64,000 nt of DNA from Akkermansiaceae bacterium (GCA_903919975.1 CAIXKE010000109.1:1-64000); one strand, 5' to 3'. Shown: positions 52,005-61,925, counted from the first letter of the stretch. Numbers and translations are program-made. The notes: generated by a model from the sequence alone, not told the origin.

Positions 52005-54724
52005 GCCGTTTCCATCTTGGCAATCCGCACAGCCACGACTTTGTATTCGGGGCATTTTGTCTCCTCGTCGGCTCCTTGGCCAATGATGTGGTTCACCCTC
52101 AATTCTGGAAAATGAAATGATGTGAAAAGAATTCCCGGATTCACCTCGTCCGTGACTTTTGCCGTTAGTATAATCTCCCCACGCGCAGAAGAAACCCGCA
52201 CACGGTCTCCGCTCAGAATCCCTTCAGTCCGTGCATCCTGCGGATGAATCTCCAGCATATCCTCATTCACCATACGGATATTTCCTTCACGGCGGGTCAT
52301 GGTTCCGGAGTTGTATTGCGTCAAAATTCTTCCGGTTGTTAAGATGAATGGATATTTTTCACTGTGTCTGGCGATTTCCTCAGACTCCACCCATTCAAAA
52401 AAATGGAATTTTCCGAGGCCACGCTTGAACTTTTCCACATGAAGAATTGGCGTTCCTTCGCCATCACTACGGATCGGCCATTGTTTTCCGAAATCACCCA
52501 ACCCATCCCACGTTGCCCCGGCATAAGAAGGGACGGCATTGGCGATTTCCGCAAAAAGCCTCTCAGCCGCGTAGTCGGCTTGAGGATACCCAAATCGTTG
52601 CATGATATCACATAAAATCCGCCCATCAGAACGGGAATCCGCATAAGGAAGCAGAGCGGCATGAACCCGCTGGATTCTTCGCTCGGCATTGGTGAACGTT
52701 CCATTTTTTTCCAAAAATGACGATGCCGGGAGCACCACATCCGCGAACCTCGCCGTTTCCGTCATGAAGAGATCCTGCACAACCAAGAAATCAAGAGAAC
52801 GCATCGCCTGTTCGACATGGAGCGAGTTCGGATTCGTGTGAACCAAATCATCACCGATCACCCACAGCGCTTTCATCTTACCGTCGATGGCGGCATCGAT
52901 CATTTCAGTCAGACCTAATCCAGGGTGCCCATCCAGCTCCACGCCATAGATCATTTCCAACCGCACACGGCTTTCCGGATTCTGCAAATCAAGATAGCCC
53001 GGCCCCTGCCACGGATGGCAGCCCATGTCTGCGGCACCCTGCACATTGTTCTGCCCACGCAACGGATTCATCCCAGTTCCTGGGCGACCGATGTTGCCCG
53101 TCATCATGACTAGATTTGCGATTAACATCACACTCTTCGCACCCTGTTCATGCTCAGTCACACCGAGACCGTGAAAACACATCGCAGCAACCGCAGAGGC
53201 ATATTCAATCGCCGCAGACTTTACGAGCTCACGATCTACTCCGGTGATTTCCGCCATCCGCTCGACATCAAGCATCTTCAATCCATTCTCAACCTCCGCC
53301 CATCCCTCACAGCGCCTCGAAATGAAATCCGTATCCACCAACCCCGCATCCAAAATGAAACGCGCCATCAGATTGAGCAATGCCACATTCGTTCCGGGCC
53401 GGTTTTGAAGATGATATTTCGCGTATTTCGCCAGTTCAATGTGACGGGGATCGATCACAATCAATGGCAAACCCTGGATCGCTCGCTGCTTGATCCGCGC
53501 GCCGGTGACCGGGTGGGCCTCAGTTGGATTCGCGCCAATGAGTAGAATGCAGTCAGTAAAATCAATATCTTCAAAACTGTTGGTGGCCGCGCCGGTCCCG
53601 AAACTCTGTTGCATTCCGAATGCTGAAGGTATGTGGCAAAGGCGGGCACAACTGTCGATATTGTTGCACCCGATCACCGCACGCATGAATTTTTGCATCA
53701 GATAGTTTTCCTCGTTCGTGCAACGGGATGAAGCAATTCCACCGATGGTACGCGCCCCGCTCGCCTCTCGGATACGGCTAATATTCTTCACAATGCAATC
53801 ATAGGCCTCATCCCATGATGCCACCTCCAGCTGACCGTCTTTTCGCAACAGTGGACTGCGAAGACGATCCGGATGCTTGTGAAAAGTGAATGCATAACGC
53901 CCCTTCAAACAAGCATGTGCCGGATTTACCATGGAGTCTTCAGCCGCCTCGATTGAGAGCACCTCGTCACCCTTGGTCGCCACGATGAGATTGCACCCAA
54001 CCCCGCAATACGTGCAGACAGTGCGGGTTTTCCCCGATGCTTCGATGGCCTTCGATTCGAAGACATCTGAAATCGCCGAAGTCGGGCAAGCCTGAGCACA
54101 GGCCCCGCATGAGACGCAGGGTGAATCGGCAAACGAAACATCTAGCCCCTTGATGATGCGGGCGTCAAAACCACGACCATGCATCGAAAGCACGAATTGT
54201 CCCTGCACTTCATCACATGCCCGCACACAACGCGCACAGTTGATGCATTTCGACAAATCGGTCGTCATGAAAACATGGGAATGATCTTTGGCGCGGCCAA
54301 GGTGGCTTTCTCCAGTGGGATAGCGGACATCCCGGATGCCGACCTTTGCTGCCACGGTTTGCAATTCGCAGTTGCCATTCACCTCGCACGTCAGGCAATC
54401 CAGTGGATGATCGGTCAAAACCAATTCAATTAGATTCCGTCGGAGTCGCTGAATCTTCGGTGACTCGGTGAAAACATGAAGACCGGAAGTAATCGGAGTG
54501 TGGCAAGACGCAACGACTCTGCGCGGTCCATCGATGATACAGGAAACCTCAACGGAACATATACGGCATGCCCCAAATGGCTTCAACTGCGGCGCATCAC
54601 AAAGAGTCGGAACATGTCCGCGCCCACGATGGCGATCGATGAATCCAAGCAACATATCACCCGATTCAAACATGAAGGACCGACCATCAATGAACGCCGT
54701 ATTCAGTAAGGAATCATCTTGCAT
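51956..54724 (-). CDS. fdsA: NAD-type formate dehydrogenase, catalytic alpha subunit (molybdopterin)
   Basis: 922 residues. In order: N-terminal [2Fe-2S] ferredoxin-like domain (KPFGACRICSVEV), His-ligated cluster (DHPLDCLTCEVNGNC), two [4Fe-4S] motifs (CINCARCVRAC, CVSCGACAQACP), a further cluster before the Mo domain (CTYCGVGCN), then the bis-MGD domains. The catalytic Cys-His pair is in CARLCHIPS, so the enzyme uses Cys and not selenocysteine. This matches the FdsA subunit of soluble NAD-dependent formate dehydrogenases (formate to CO2 with NADH). fdsB lies 12 bases upstream. No fdsC, fdsD or separate fdsG is seen. Confidence 0.92.
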   Translation of the reverse strand: MQDDSLLNTAFIDGRSFMFESGDMLLGFIDRHRGRGHVPTLCDAPQLKPFGACRICSVEVSCIIDGPRRVVASCHTPITSGLHVFTESPKIQRLRRNLIELVLTDHPLDCLTCEVNGNCELQTVAAKVGIRDVRYPTGESHLGRAKDHSHVFMTTDLSKCINCARCVRACDEVQGQFVLSMHGRGFDARIIKGLDVSFADSPCVSCGACAQACPTSAISDVFESKAIEASGKTRTVCTYCGVGCNLIVATKGDEVLSIEAAEDSMVNPAHACLKGRYAFTFHKHPDRLRSPLLRKDGQLEVASWDEAYDCIVKNISRIREASGARTIGGIASSRCTNEENYLMQKFMRAVIGCNNIDSCARLCHIPSAFGMQQSFGTGAATNSFEDIDFTDCILLIGANPTEAHPVTGARIKQRAIQGLPLIVIDPRHIELAKYAKYHLQNRPGTNVALLNLMARFILDAGLVDTDFISRRCEGWAEVENGLKMLDVERMAEITGVDRELVKSAAIEYASAVAAMCFHGLGVTEHEQGAKSVMLIANLVMMTGNIGRPGTGMNPLRGQNNVQGAADMGCHPWQGPGYLDLQNPESRVRLEMIYGVELDGHPGLGLTEMIDAAIDGKMKALWVIGDDLVHTNPNSLHVEQAMRSLDFLVVQDLFMTETARFADVVLPASSFLEKNGTFTNAERRIQRVHAALLPYADSRSDGRILCDIMQRFGYPQADYAAERLFAEIANAVPSYAGATWDGLGDFGKQWPIRSDGEGTPILHVEKFKRGLGKFHFFEWVESEEIARHSEKYPFILTTGRILTQYNSGTMTRREGNIRMVNEDMLEIHPQDARTEGILSGDRVRVSSARGEIILTAKVTDEVNPGILFTSFHFPELRVNHIIGQGADEETKCPEYKVVAVRIAKMETAQRGEFSEESGALSSS

Positions 54725-54736
54725 GACGAAGATCGT

Positions 54737-56401
54737 TTAGCTTGTGAAATACGGTTCTAACTCCACATTGAAATATTCGAGAATATTGCGGACTGACAAT
54801 GGCAGTCCGCCGCCAAGACCGCACAGCGAGGTTTCCTCTAAAGTTTCCAAAAGATCATCGAACAGCACGCGATCCACCTTGAATTTCTCACCATCAATCG
54901 CCCGGGAAATAAGCTCCCGCCCGCGAACCGATCCGATCCGACAAGGGAAACACTTGCCGCAGCTTTCATTGGCAAGAAATTGAAACAGATGCTCCAGCAA
55001 GCGGATCATCGGAAAGTCCTTCGGAATCGCAATAATCCCGGCATGCCCGAGGCTGAATCCTGCTTCAGCGAAGGAATCATAATCCACATGCAAATTATCA
55101 ATCCTAGAAACCGGCACCACACATCCGAGCGGTCCGCCGATTTGCAGTGCCTTAATCGGTATTCGGAACCCGCCAGCCGCATCGACTAGGTCCGACAATG
55201 GCATGCCTATCGCGATCTCGTAAATTCCGGGTTTCATGAAATGGCTATCGAGTGACAGGAGCTTGGACCCGCTGAAGGATCGGGCTCCGATCGATTTGAA
55301 CCCCCTTCCTCCGAGCACAAGAATACTCCGAACATTCGCGAAGGTTTCTACATTGTTGATGATGGTGGGTTTACCAAACAATCCATGAACGGTCGGGTAT
55401 GGCGGCCGCACGCTTACTTCCGGCCGCTGTCCTTCGATACTCCTGAGCAGAGCCGTCTCTTCACCACAGATATAAGCGCCCGCACCCTTGATGATCCTGA
55501 TGGTAAAATTGAAACCATATCCATGAATATTGGATCCCAACCACCCCGCTTCAACAAGCTCATCGATGGCATTTTGCATCCTCAATATAGATTCAGGATA
55601 CTCGGCACGAATGTACACCAGCCCGACTTCAGCGCCTGCGATCCAACCTGCGGCAATCATCCCCGCCAAAATAGCATGAGGACGCCACTCCAACAAATAC
55701 TTGTCGATGTATGATCCCGGGTCGCCTTCGTCTGCATTGCAAACCACATATTTCTCCGCCTCTTCCGCCATTCGACAGGCGTTCCATTTGAGATAAACCG
55801 GGAAGCCCGCCCCGCCCCGACCACGCAGACCGGATTCCCGTAACTCCTCTGCTAAATGAGTACGCCCATTAGCTAACATTTCTTCAATAGAAGTATAGTA
55901 GGATTCTATCCCATAAAATGGCGACGTCAGTTGTGGGAAATCAAGAAGTGAAAATACCCCATGGTGATCACCACGATCTTCGATACCACCATCTGCAAAC
56001 ACACCGTCCAGCTGTGATTGAGATAAACCGGAATAGTTATGACCATCGTATTGAAAAGCTCCTGCTTCGTGACAACGTCCGAGACAACAAAGACTCCCGA
56101 TTTCAGAGTCCTTGAAATGATGACTGATCACATCGCGCAATCCATCTTGTGTTCCAGCGCATAAGCAAGCAGTGCCATTGCAAACCCAAACCTTTTTTCC
56201 GGAATTCGATTTCCGAAGCAGGTCATAGAAAGAAACAGCACCAGCCGTGCAGGCATCGCCAAACAACGATTCCCCGCCCAGTCGATGCATGAATTCCGGC
56301 TTCTCCGCCGTGCCCGATTGCATCGCAGCATCGGTCATTCGTTCCAATAGATTGCGCCGAACGCCACTTCTCGAGGAAATGGAACTGAGGTTTTCGGACA
56401 T
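54737..56401 (-). CDS. fdsB: NAD-type formate dehydrogenase, diaphorase beta subunit (NuoE/NuoF-like)
   Basis: 554 residues. The N-terminal thioredoxin-like [2Fe-2S] region has CNGTACLCAGT and CCLGRC (NuoE type). The NuoF-type domain binds FMN (GLRGRGGAGFPVYLKW) and NADH (VVCNADEGDPGSYIDK), and a C-terminal [4Fe-4S] motif SCGKCFPCRIG follows, with a late Cys in SLCGLGG. It passes electrons from FdsA to NAD+. The N-terminal NuoE-like part may stand in for FdsG. It is upstream of fdsA on the same strand and divergent from ppsA. Confidence 0.91.
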   Translation of the reverse strand: MSENLSSISSRSGVRRNLLERMTDAAMQSGTAEKPEFMHRLGGESLFGDACTAGAVSFYDLLRKSNSGKKVWVCNGTACLCAGTQDGLRDVISHHFKDSEIGSLCCLGRCHEAGAFQYDGHNYSGLSQSQLDGVFADGGIEDRGDHHGVFSLLDFPQLTSPFYGIESYYTSIEEMLANGRTHLAEELRESGLRGRGGAGFPVYLKWNACRMAEEAEKYVVCNADEGDPGSYIDKYLLEWRPHAILAGMIAAGWIAGAEVGLVYIRAEYPESILRMQNAIDELVEAGWLGSNIHGYGFNFTIRIIKGAGAYICGEETALLRSIEGQRPEVSVRPPYPTVHGLFGKPTIINNVETFANVRSILVLGGRGFKSIGARSFSGSKLLSLDSHFMKPGIYEIAIGMPLSDLVDAAGGFRIPIKALQIGGPLGCVVPVSRIDNLHVDYDSFAEAGFSLGHAGIIAIPKDFPMIRLLEHLFQFLANESCGKCFPCRIGSVRGRELISRAIDGEKFKVDRVLFDDLLETLEETSLCGLGGGLPLSVRNILEYFNVELEPYFTS

Positions 56402-56644
56402 TTATATCAATCCCATCGAAAAGACACGCAGTCCACAGGCAAAGGCAAGGTGACGCGATCAGCGCCAAGCGCAACATGTCTAATGAAATCACCTATGCGG
56501 GACTGCATCTTCCCCGAATGGTCGATCTGACACAATCCGGTCATACTCCGTCACGAAGGCACGCCCCACGATGGTCATTCGACTTCATGGGGCCAGCCCA
56601 CACCACTCATTGAAATCAGCAACTTGCAAATCTCGCTCACACCG
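56402..56644. promoter_or_regulatory. Divergent intergenic region between fdsB and ppsA
   Basis: About 243 bases separate the fdsB start from the ppsA start, so both promoters should lie here. No clear Fnr box, ModE site or other operator was recognised. The ORFs the track shows in this stretch are shadows. Confidence 0.5.
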
Positions 56645-59068
56645 ATGAACACCCAGATCATTCCACTCTATGCCAGACCATTCAAAGACCTCACTCTGGA
56701 TGACTTGCCACTCGTCGGAGGAAAAAACGCATCAATCGGAGAAATGGTTCGGGAGCTTTCATCCAAAGGAATCCGGGTTCCCGATGGATTTGCCATCACT
56801 GCGGATGCCTACCATCACTTCATTCAAGAAGCCGGACTTGACCGCGTGATCCATGAAATCCTCTCGGGCTTGGATACCCGAAACATGGCAAACCTCAGCC
56901 ACCGCGGGCAAGCCATACGCCATGCCATTCTAAATGCCACCATCCCGGGTGATTTGGAAGAGTCCATCATCGAGGCCTACCGCGATTTGAATCATGGAAC
57001 TTATCCGGCGGATGTCGCCGTGCGATCCTCCGCCACCCTCGAGGATCTACCAGACGCCAGCTTCGCCGGACAACAAGAAACCTATCTGAATGTCCGAGGC
57101 AACCGGGCACTACTCGATGCCTGCAAACATTGTTACGCATCCCTCTTCACCGACCGCGCTATCAGCTACCGCGTGGACAAAGGCTTCGATCACTTCCAAA
57201 TCGCCCTCAGCATCGGCGTGCAACGCATGGTGCGCTCGGATCTCGCCTGCTCGGGAGTAATTTTCACAATCGACACGGAAAGCGGTTTCCGCGACGCCGT
57301 TCTAATCAGCGCCAGTTACGGATTGGGCGAAAACATCGTCAAAGGCACCGTGATTCCGGATGATTACTGTGTTTTTAAACCCACTCTCAAGAAAGGTCAT
57401 CGGCCGATCCTGAGCAAGCGTGTGGGCAGCAAGGAGTCCAAACTTGTCTATGATGATGGTGGTGAAAAAATGGTGAAAAACATCCCCGTTTCCACTGCGG
57501 AGCGGGAAAAATTCGCGCTCACCGATGACGAGATATTGCGACTCGCGCGCTGGGCCTGCATCATTGAGGATCATTACTCTGCCAAACACGGACACCCCAT
57601 GCCGATGGATCTGGAATGGGCGAAAGATGGAAAAACCGGCGAGTTCTTCATCGTCCAGGCTCGCCCGGAAACCGTGGAATCACTCAAAGACCCGGACGTG
57701 ATCGAAACCCACCTGCTGAAAGCCCGCGGCAAAATCCTTGCCTCCGGACGTAGCATAGGAGCGAAGATCGCTTGCGGACGAGTGCGGATCATTTCCAATC
57801 CCGATCACATGCATCTCTTCCAGGATGGGGAAATTCTTGTCACGGAGAAAACTGATCCCGACTGGCAACCGATCATGAAAAAGGCCGCAGCGATCATCAC
57901 CCGGCGCGGTGGTCGGACCTGTCACGCGGCTATCGTCAGTCGCGAGTTAGGGATTCCGGCGGTAGTCGGCATCGAGCAACAAGCTTTCGCCCTGAAAGAC
58001 GGGCAAATCGTCACCGTGAGCTGCGCCGAGGGTGATGAGGGTTTCATTTACGAAGGCGAACTACCCTTTGAGGTGCAACGCACCAACATCAGAAATCTCG
58101 CGCGTCCGCTCACGGAAGTAATGATGAATCTAGCCAATCCGGAAAATGCTTTTTCACTCAGCCGCATTCCCAACGATGGCGTCGGTCTTGCGCGGATGGA
58201 ATTCATCATCAGCAATCACATTAAAATCCATCCCATGGCATTGCTGAACTATGAAAATCTCGCCGACCCCGCCGCTAAAGCGGAAATCGCCAGACTCACC
58301 GCCAATTACGATGACAAACCCGCGTTCTTTGTGGATCAACTTGCGCAAGGCGCGGGCATGATCGCCGCCGCGTTTTATCCGAAAGACGTGATTCTCCGCC
58401 TCAGTGATTTTAAAACCAACGAATACGCCAACCTGATCGGAGGCAAAGCCTATGAACCGGACGAGGAGAACCCGATGCTCGGATTTCGTGGTGCAAGCCG
58501 CTACTACCATCCGCTCTATCAGGATGGTTTCGCGCTTGAATGCCAGGCTGTGAAAAAAATCCGCGATGAAATGGGACTCAATAATCTCAAGTTGATGATT
58601 CCATTCTGCCGCACGATTGAGGAAGGCCTCCGGGTCCAGGAGGAAATGGCCAAACATGGACTCAAGCGCGGTGAAAACGGCTTGGAAATCTACGTGATGT
58701 GCGAAATCCCCAGCAATGTCATTCTCGCCGATGAATTCTGCGATATCTTTGATGGCTTCAGCATCGGCTCCAACGACCTCACCCAACTCATTCTCGGCGT
58801 GGATCGTGATAGCGAAATCGTCGCCCCGATTTTCGATGAACGGAATCCAGCGGTCAAAGCGATGATCGCCCAAGCCATCTCCACCTGCAGGGCAAGAGGG
58901 CGTAAAATCGGTATCTGTGGGCAGGCTCCAAGCGATTATCCGGAATTCGCGAAATTCCTCGTCGAGCAGGGCATCGACAGCATTTCCCTCAACCCCGACA
59001 CCGTGCTCAGCGCCACCTTGGTGATTGTTGAAACCGAGCAGCAACACGAGCAGTCACGCAGGGTATAA
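56645..59068 (+). CDS. ppsA: Phosphoenolpyruvate synthase
   Basis: Converts pyruvate and ATP to PEP, AMP and phosphate for gluconeogenesis. 807 residues, near the E. coli PpsA length. The N-terminal ATP-grasp domain has LPLVGGKNASIGEMV and VAVRSSATLEDLPDASFAGQQ in part. The swivelling domain has the phosphohistidine in GGRTCHAAIVSREL (about His427), and the C-terminal PEP-binding barrel has MIPFCRT, FSIGSNDLTQL and GICGQAPSD. ATG 56645 is preferred to the TTG used by the track. It is divergent from the formate dehydrogenase genes. Confidence 0.95.
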   Translation: MNTQIIPLYARPFKDLTLDDLPLVGGKNASIGEMVRELSSKGIRVPDGFAITADAYHHFIQEAGLDRVIHEILSGLDTRNMANLSHRGQAIRHAILNATIPGDLEESIIEAYRDLNHGTYPADVAVRSSATLEDLPDASFAGQQETYLNVRGNRALLDACKHCYASLFTDRAISYRVDKGFDHFQIALSIGVQRMVRSDLACSGVIFTIDTESGFRDAVLISASYGLGENIVKGTVIPDDYCVFKPTLKKGHRPILSKRVGSKESKLVYDDGGEKMVKNIPVSTAEREKFALTDDEILRLARWACIIEDHYSAKHGHPMPMDLEWAKDGKTGEFFIVQARPETVESLKDPDVIETHLLKARGKILASGRSIGAKIACGRVRIISNPDHMHLFQDGEILVTEKTDPDWQPIMKKAAAIITRRGGRTCHAAIVSRELGIPAVVGIEQQAFALKDGQIVTVSCAEGDEGFIYEGELPFEVQRTNIRNLARPLTEVMMNLANPENAFSLSRIPNDGVGLARMEFIISNHIKIHPMALLNYENLADPAAKAEIARLTANYDDKPAFFVDQLAQGAGMIAAAFYPKDVILRLSDFKTNEYANLIGGKAYEPDEENPMLGFRGASRYYHPLYQDGFALECQAVKKIRDEMGLNNLKLMIPFCRTIEEGLRVQEEMAKHGLKRGENGLEIYVMCEIPSNVILADEFCDIFDGFSIGSNDLTQLILGVDRDSEIVAPIFDERNPAVKAMIAQAISTCRARGRKIGICGQAPSDYPEFAKFLVEQGIDSISLNPDTVLSATLVIVETEQQHEQSRRV

Positions 59069-59150
59069 TTTTTCACAGTTCCAAGAGACCCATCGTCCCA
59101 GAAAGAGCAATCTCCGGGCATGTGGAGAACCCAGTCGCAATTCCTCCAGC

Positions 59151-60224
59151 ATGAGCGATCCGGAATCCAGACAAGCGGAAATCTCCAACCCCGACCGCAA
59201 GAATGCATCCGGAGAAATCAACGGTCACATCCTAACGGCAGTCACCCTGATCGGTCTTTATCTCTGCTATCGACTCGTCCAGCCGTTTCTGCCCGCCCTC
59301 GTCTGGGCGCTCACTCTAGCCGTAATTTTCGCCCCGTTTCAACGAATGCTCGAACGCAGAATCGCGCATCCCAATACTACCGCGGCCATTTCATTGCTGG
59401 TGATCGCGGTGATTGTCGTATTGCCCGCCACTTTCGTGGCGAATCAACTGCTCCTGGAAATCGCAAAAGGCGCGGACTACGTTCAAAAAATCACCACCAC
59501 GGGCGATCTGCGTGAAACCCTCAAGCACCAACCGCTTCTCGCTCCATTCAGCGGATGGATCGAACAACAAATGGATCTCTCGGAAACCATTCGTCACATC
59601 GCCACTTGGCTTACCAACAGCGCCGCCGCATTTGTCCGGGGATCAGTCACCCAACTGATGGGGATATTCATCACGTTCTACTTGTTATTTTATTTCCTGC
59701 GCGACCGACGCCTGGCGCTGGAATCTCTGCGAGCGATATCGTTTCTACCTTCCGGCCAGATCGACCGGATGTTCGCACGCGTTGTCGATACGATTCACGC
59801 CACGGTTTATGGCACACTCGCCATGGCCGCACTACAAGGCCTGCTCGGCGGACTGATGTTCTGGATTCTCGGCCTGCCCTCCCCCTTACTATGGGGAATT
59901 ATCATGGGCCTGCTGGCTATTATTCCGGTGCTGGGCGCATTCATCATCTGGATTCCAGCCGCTCTCTGGCTCGCCTCGCAAGGGCAATGGGGAAAAGCCC
60001 TGGTCCTCACCGCATGGGGAGGCATCGTAGTGGCTGGAATCGACAATCTGATCTATCCGATCTTAGTCGGAACCCGGCTAAAACAACACACTGTTCTCGC
60101 ATTCATTTCATTGGTTGGCGGCCTGATCATTTTCGGTTCATCCGGCCTGATTATCGGCCCGCTCTCGGTGACGATCACACTTCTCCTGCTGGAAATCCGG
60201 CATGACCGCAAAACTATGAGTTAG
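59151..60224 (+). CDS. AI-2E family transporter
   Basis: 357 residues with eight predicted helices in the AI-2E (YdiK/PerM/TqsA) arrangement: an N-terminal hydrophobic pair (LIGLYLCYRLVQPFLPALVW), a long amphipathic extracytoplasmic stretch (about 95-150), and the C-terminal helices with GLLGGLMFWILGLPSPLLWG and GVGTRLKQH-like VGTRLKQHTVLAF. Family members export small molecules or Na+; the substrate here is unknown. ATG 59151 (MSDPESRQ) is chosen because the track frame runs back into ppsA. It ends 11 bases inside the minus-strand hypothetical gene. Confidence 0.87.
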   Translation: MSDPESRQAEISNPDRKNASGEINGHILTAVTLIGLYLCYRLVQPFLPALVWALTLAVIFAPFQRMLERRIAHPNTTAAISLLVIAVIVVLPATFVANQLLLEIAKGADYVQKITTTGDLRETLKHQPLLAPFSGWIEQQMDLSETIRHIATWLTNSAAAFVRGSVTQLMGIFITFYLLFYFLRDRRLALESLRAISFLPSGQIDRMFARVVDTIHATVYGTLAMAALQGLLGGLMFWILGLPSPLLWGIIMGLLAIIPVLGAFIIWIPAALWLASQGQWGKALVLTAWGGIVVAGIDNLIYPILVGTRLKQHTVLAFISLVGGLIIFGSSGLIIGPLSVTITLLLLEIRHDRKTMS

Positions 60225-60645
60225 ATCGGATTCCGAGCTCTTGCTCCATCACGCGGATAAAGTCCGCCTCGCCGGATTGCAAACCGTGGAGAACCCGTTT
60301 GCCGGTTATTAGAAGCTTTGAAAGGTATTTTTTTCGCGATGAAAACGATACCCAATAGGCGATATTCACCCGAATCAACTCATCATTCCATGGATCGCGC
60401 ATGTCGGACTTCAGGGCGATTGCCGAAACATTTTCACGAGGGTTTACCATGACCGCCACTGGATCTGGCGGTGGATCCGAGAGTAAATTCCCGTGAAATG
60501 TGGCATAGAAATCCGGATTCACCCGCCACACCGCCAAGGCGATTCGGGTCAACTCACAACTGCCAGGATGCCCCTTATCGATCGGAGAAAGCACTGGATT
60601 ACAACCATGATCGAGAGGAACCGGCAGCGGATCGAATACTTGCAT
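60214..60645 (-). CDS. Hypothetical protein, weak
   Basis: From ATG 60645 about 143 residues (MQVFDPLPVPLDHG), with a mixed polar sequence and a segment RVNIAYWVSFSSRKKYLSK near the middle. No domain was recognised and no signal peptide is seen. It overlaps the AI-2E gene end by 11 bases and lies between that gene and a decayed secreted-protein tail. It may be a real small gene or part of the same decayed unit. Codon use is less GC-rich than its neighbours. Confidence 0.35.
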   Translation of the reverse strand: MQVFDPLPVPLDHGCNPVLSPIDKGHPGSCELTRIALAVWRVNPDFYATFHGNLLSDPPPDPVAVMVNPRENVSAIALKSDMRDPWNDELIRVNIAYWVSFSSRKKYLSKLLITGKRVLHGLQSGEADFIRVMEQELGIRSNS

Positions 60646-60677
60646 CGCTGCGATCCCATGCCCGGCCGGGCAATCTT

Positions 60678-60899
60678 TCACACTTGCGTATACGCGGGGT
60701 CGCAGTGCCAATTGATTGGATCGTTTGAAACCTCGACTGTCACGTTCACATCGCGATCTTGTCGGCGTGGAATCGTGATCACGAGATGGTCACCCGAGAT
60801 GGAAACGGGGGTATTTGTAGGTGGCCCGTGTTTGCTGCGATCGGTTACGAAAGCAAATTCCATAATGTTTTCCATGCCGTCGCCATCTTCAAGGTGAGA
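60678..60899 (-). pseudogene. C-terminal remnant of a secreted Verrucomicrobia-type protein
   Basis: The minus strand reads EDGDGMENIMEFAF, the calcium-binding-like DGDGxxNxxEFA motif that often precedes the last domain of large secreted proteins in this phylum. SGDHLVITIPR and DVNVTVEVSNDPINW follow. The frame stops at 60678. Upstream of 60899 it is cut off by the ISL3 remnant, so the body of the protein is gone. Confidence 0.7.
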
Positions 60900-61217
60900 A
60901 TTTTTTTCGCCTCGTCAGCAGAATTTGTGTGGAGAATTAGGTTTCGGGAGCTTTCCAAGTGAATTATAACGAACGAGTTTAACTATCTCGGAAAAGCCAT
61001 TCCCATAACCATGCATAAGCGAAACTCGGGCTTCGTTGTTCAAGCCCTCGATCACTCCACTGTTGTTTTGGCGTGAAAGTAGTTGAGCAAAAGTTCCTGG
61101 TGAGCACGCAGCATGCGGGCGACCTTCTTCATCGGTTCGAGGCGCGATCGCATTGCGCGGGTGGTCCATGCCTTCAGACGAAGGTCCGCATGGTCCTGCC
61201 ATGAAGGATGCCGACAT
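60900..61217 (-). mobile_element. Second ISL3-family remnant, opposite orientation
   Basis: Minus-strand sequence matches the 42.1-42.6 kb copy: RTDEEGRPHAACSPG-type frame, VIEGLNNEARVSLMHGYGNG in part, LVRYNSLGKLPKPNSPHKFC, then the same CTGACGAGGC end. A frameshift separates the two transposase frames. Only the 3' third is present. Its IS end points left, facing the end of the first copy 18.3 kb away. Confidence 0.8.
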
Positions 61218-61239
61218 TCAGGCTCAAATCGGAATATCC

Positions 61240-61748
61240 ATCCGCAACCGCGAACGACTCCGGGGCGTGAGGCAATGAACTACGAATACGTCGGCGAGGG
61301 TAGCGTGAGTGGATTTATGATCGCCATACCGCATTTGGGAAAACGTGATGTTTTCGTGGGTGGAGACGGACGCCGCACTTCGTTGGATTTTGCCGCCTGT
61401 CTCGACCATCTGGCGAACATTCTGCTGCCAAACGCTGAGAAAATAGTATTGATCATGGATAACCTCAACACCCACAAGGAAGCCCCGCTTTATGATGCCT
61501 TCCCGCCCGAAAAGGCACGTGCTTTATGTGAACGATTCGAGATGCACTGGACTCCCTATCACGGCAGTTGGTTAGGCATGGCCGAGATCGAAATCGGACT
61601 TCTGGGGCGAACTTGTCTGGATCGCAGGATCGTCTCGGTCGGAGAATTCACAAACGAAGTGAAAGCCTATCTCGCCCGGAAGAATGAGGATTCCAAATCG
61701 ATCAATTGGCAATTTATTAATGAAGAATCCCCGATCAAACTCAAATAA
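61240..61748 (+). pseudogene. IS630-family transposase remnant (DDE_3)
   Basis: Reading from PGREAMNYEYVGEGSVSGFM to IKLK. Second catalytic Asp in [33 protein letters not shown] in part with the catalytic Glu, typical of the IS630 DDE_3 domain. The N-terminal helix-turn-helix and the first catalytic Asp are missing; upstream sequence belongs to the ISL3 remnant. The frame remaining is open but the gene is truncated. Confidence 0.82.
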
Positions 61749-61769
61749 CTCTATCCAACAATTTGGATT

Positions 61770-61925
61770 TTACGAAACACTAGAGAGCTTGCGTGCATCG
61801 TGCGGGGTGCTGCCTTTGAATACCGCCGCGGTGAAGGTGTCCGGGTGGCAATCCAGGCCAATGACCCGGTTAAGGGTGGAGGCAACCGGCGCGGGCAGCC
61901 GTTCGGACGGGCCTACGGACGGAAG
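61770..61925 (-). pseudogene. IS110-family transposase N-terminal remnant
   Basis: Minus strand STLNRVIGLDCHPDTFTAAVFKGSTPHDARKL matches, in short pieces, the DEDD N-terminus of IS110 transposases (IGLDxHxDxF with the first catalytic Asp). It stops at 61770 after about 40 residues; the rest of the transposase is absent. It adjoins the IS630 remnant. Confidence 0.7.

Noticed and set aside
51956-54724. Selenocysteine in formate dehydrogenase
   Set aside because: The frame is continuous with no internal TGA, and the catalytic position reads Cys (CARLCHIPS).
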